From: an uncultured Bacteroidota bacterium
GTDB taxonomy: Bacteria > Bacteroidota > Bacteroidia > Flavobacteriales > Flavobacteriaceae
Direction: 5' to 3'
DNA: 43,599 nucleotides
Assembly: GCA_913060705.1 (NCBI GenBank)
Contig: CAJXTX010000009.1
Location: 1 to 43,599, forward strand
Shown: piece after piece, positions 43,282 through 43,599 of the stretch
How positions within the stretch are numbered: position 1 is the first letter of the stretch
How the letters are laid out: every line of letters begins with the position of its first letter
Program-made: the position numbers and the translations under genes
The notes under the pieces: generated by a model
Databases searched by the model: none
What the model was told of the DNA's origin: nothing
What the model saw: only the letters and a program-made list of their open reading frames with translations

Positions 43282-43302
43282 AATTCATCCACCGGATGAA
43301 TT
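43282..43302 (+). repeat. Hairpin B in the noncoding patch
   Basis: Perfect 9-bp arms AATTCATCC / GGATGAATT, loop ACC; core TCCACCGGA. Inverted relative to hairpin A, with a different but still fully paired stem. Confidence 0.8.
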
Positions 43303-43405
43303 CTAGTGAGAGGCGAGATGGCGAAACAATAAACTGGGCTAGAGCGAGAGTGTCATATGAAGGATTCATTGAATAAAAGACACGGCAATCTCATTTATTT
43401 TGAAA

Positions 43406-43460
43406 AAATGTAACCTAAACTTCTCAATTTAATAGTATTTGTTACCTTTGCGTTACATTT
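43406..43460. repeat. Inverted repeat flanking the last promoter
   Basis: AAATGTAAC (43406-43414) and its exact reverse complement GTTACATTT (43452-43460) bracket the -7 box at 43443-43450. Possible operator half-sites; inference only. Confidence 0.35.
43443..43450 (+). promoter_or_regulatory. -7 element of the truncated last gene
   Basis: TACCTTTG, exact TAnnTTTG match, 24 nt before ATG 43475. Confidence 0.5.
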
Positions 43461-43474
43461 AAAAACAACCAACC

Positions 43475-43599
43475 ATGAACTTAGAACAAATCACCTTAGT
43501 TATACCGATTCTAGGTATTCTTGCTGGAATTATAATTCCTGTCTCAGTTTTTATCTGGCAATACTATGATGCCAAAGGAAAAAGGGAAGCTGTCGTAGA
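43475..43599 (+). CDS. Partial CDS, N-terminus of a membrane-anchored protein (runs off the window)
   Basis: The frame from ATG 43475 is open to the window end: 41 complete codons. It begins MNLEQITLVIPILG, then a single hydrophobic helix to about residue 28, then a charged part (YYDAKGKREAVV). No family can be named from this fragment. A -7 box and a bracketing inverted repeat upstream support it as a real gene. Confidence 0.55.
   Translation, partial: MNLEQITLVIPILGILAGIIIPVSVFIWQYYDAKGKREAVV

Larger units (their letters stand above)
43175..43440. other. Noncoding, hairpin-rich patch of unknown function
   Basis: Lies between the tRNA terminator and the promoter of the last gene; no plausible reading frame. 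It is GC-richer than the surrounding spacers and rich in GCGAG/GCGAA words. It holds two short-loop hairpins (43228-43250 and 43282-43302) plus a small CTCGC-AGG-GCGAG stem near 43187. May be a degraded repeat element or a structured RNA. Confidence 0.6.

Noticed and set aside
43175-43440. Noncoding patch as a transposon end, integration site or CRISPR
   Set aside because: No transposase or integrase, no direct repeat of the tRNA 3' end, and no regularly spaced repeats; only two inverted hairpins.

Overview
The window reads as an ordinary stretch of a Bacteroidota chromosome, most likely a marine flavobacterium (order Flavobacteriales). Three things point there. Genes lack clear Shine-Dalgarno sites but often carry a TAnnTTTG element just upstream, which is the Bacteroidota sigma-ABfr -7 box. 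Lineage-typical genes are present: DUF3109, DUF2141, DUF779 beside an aldehyde dehydrogenase, SDR-type threonine dehydrogenase, CrtY lycopene cyclase, a FeoB-associated Cys-rich peptide and a TetR-TolC-HlyD-RND efflux operon. There are no phage genes, transposases, CRISPR arrays or rRNA. Coding density is very high, and several convergent neighbours overlap at their 3' ends.

Layout. 1-6.8 kb: metG coupled to a histone-deacetylase-family gene, a short SSB, a zinc-ribbon protein, a lipoprotein, threonine dehydrogenase, a membrane di-iron hydroxylase and a DUF3109 protein. 7.0-10.6 kb: class Ia ribonucleotide reductase nrdB-nrdA ending in a strong terminator. 10.6-17.9 kb: two divergent operons that together look like a periplasmic 3-keto-sugar pathway. 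On the minus strand are a GMC flavo-oxidoreductase and its Tat-signal small subunit; on the plus strand are an MFS permease, a Gfo/Idh/MocA oxidoreductase, a TIM-barrel sugar isomerase and a lipoprotein with two 3-keto-disaccharide-hydrolase (ex-DUF1080) domains. 17.9-21.3 kb: tightly packed yicC-gmk-nadD-dgt. 21.3-25.6 kb: dxs, tadA, a small membrane protein and aspS. 25.7-32.8 kb: a small secreted MORN-like protein, then the RND efflux operon. 32.9-36.4 kb: polyprenyl diphosphate synthase, lycopene cyclase, ZIP transporter, DUF2141. 36.3-39.5 kb: feoA-feoB-small peptide and an SCO1 protein. 39.6-43.0 kb: rseP, aldehyde dehydrogenase and DUF779. 43.0-43.6 kb: tRNA-Asn(GTT), a terminator, a hairpin-rich noncoding patch and the start of a truncated membrane-protein gene.

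Most genes are housekeeping. The parts most worth a second look are: (1) the two-operon keto-sugar locus, with a tandem-domain hydrolase and no local cytochrome or regulator; (2) a noncoding patch after tRNA-Asn holding two inverted hairpins that share a TCCACCGGA core although their stems differ; (3) repeated placement of the -7 element only 4-7 nt before the start codon, which predicts leaderless transcripts; (4) a hairpin ending 5 nt before the DUF779 start codon; and (5) an inverted repeat placed like an operator in front of the TetR gene.
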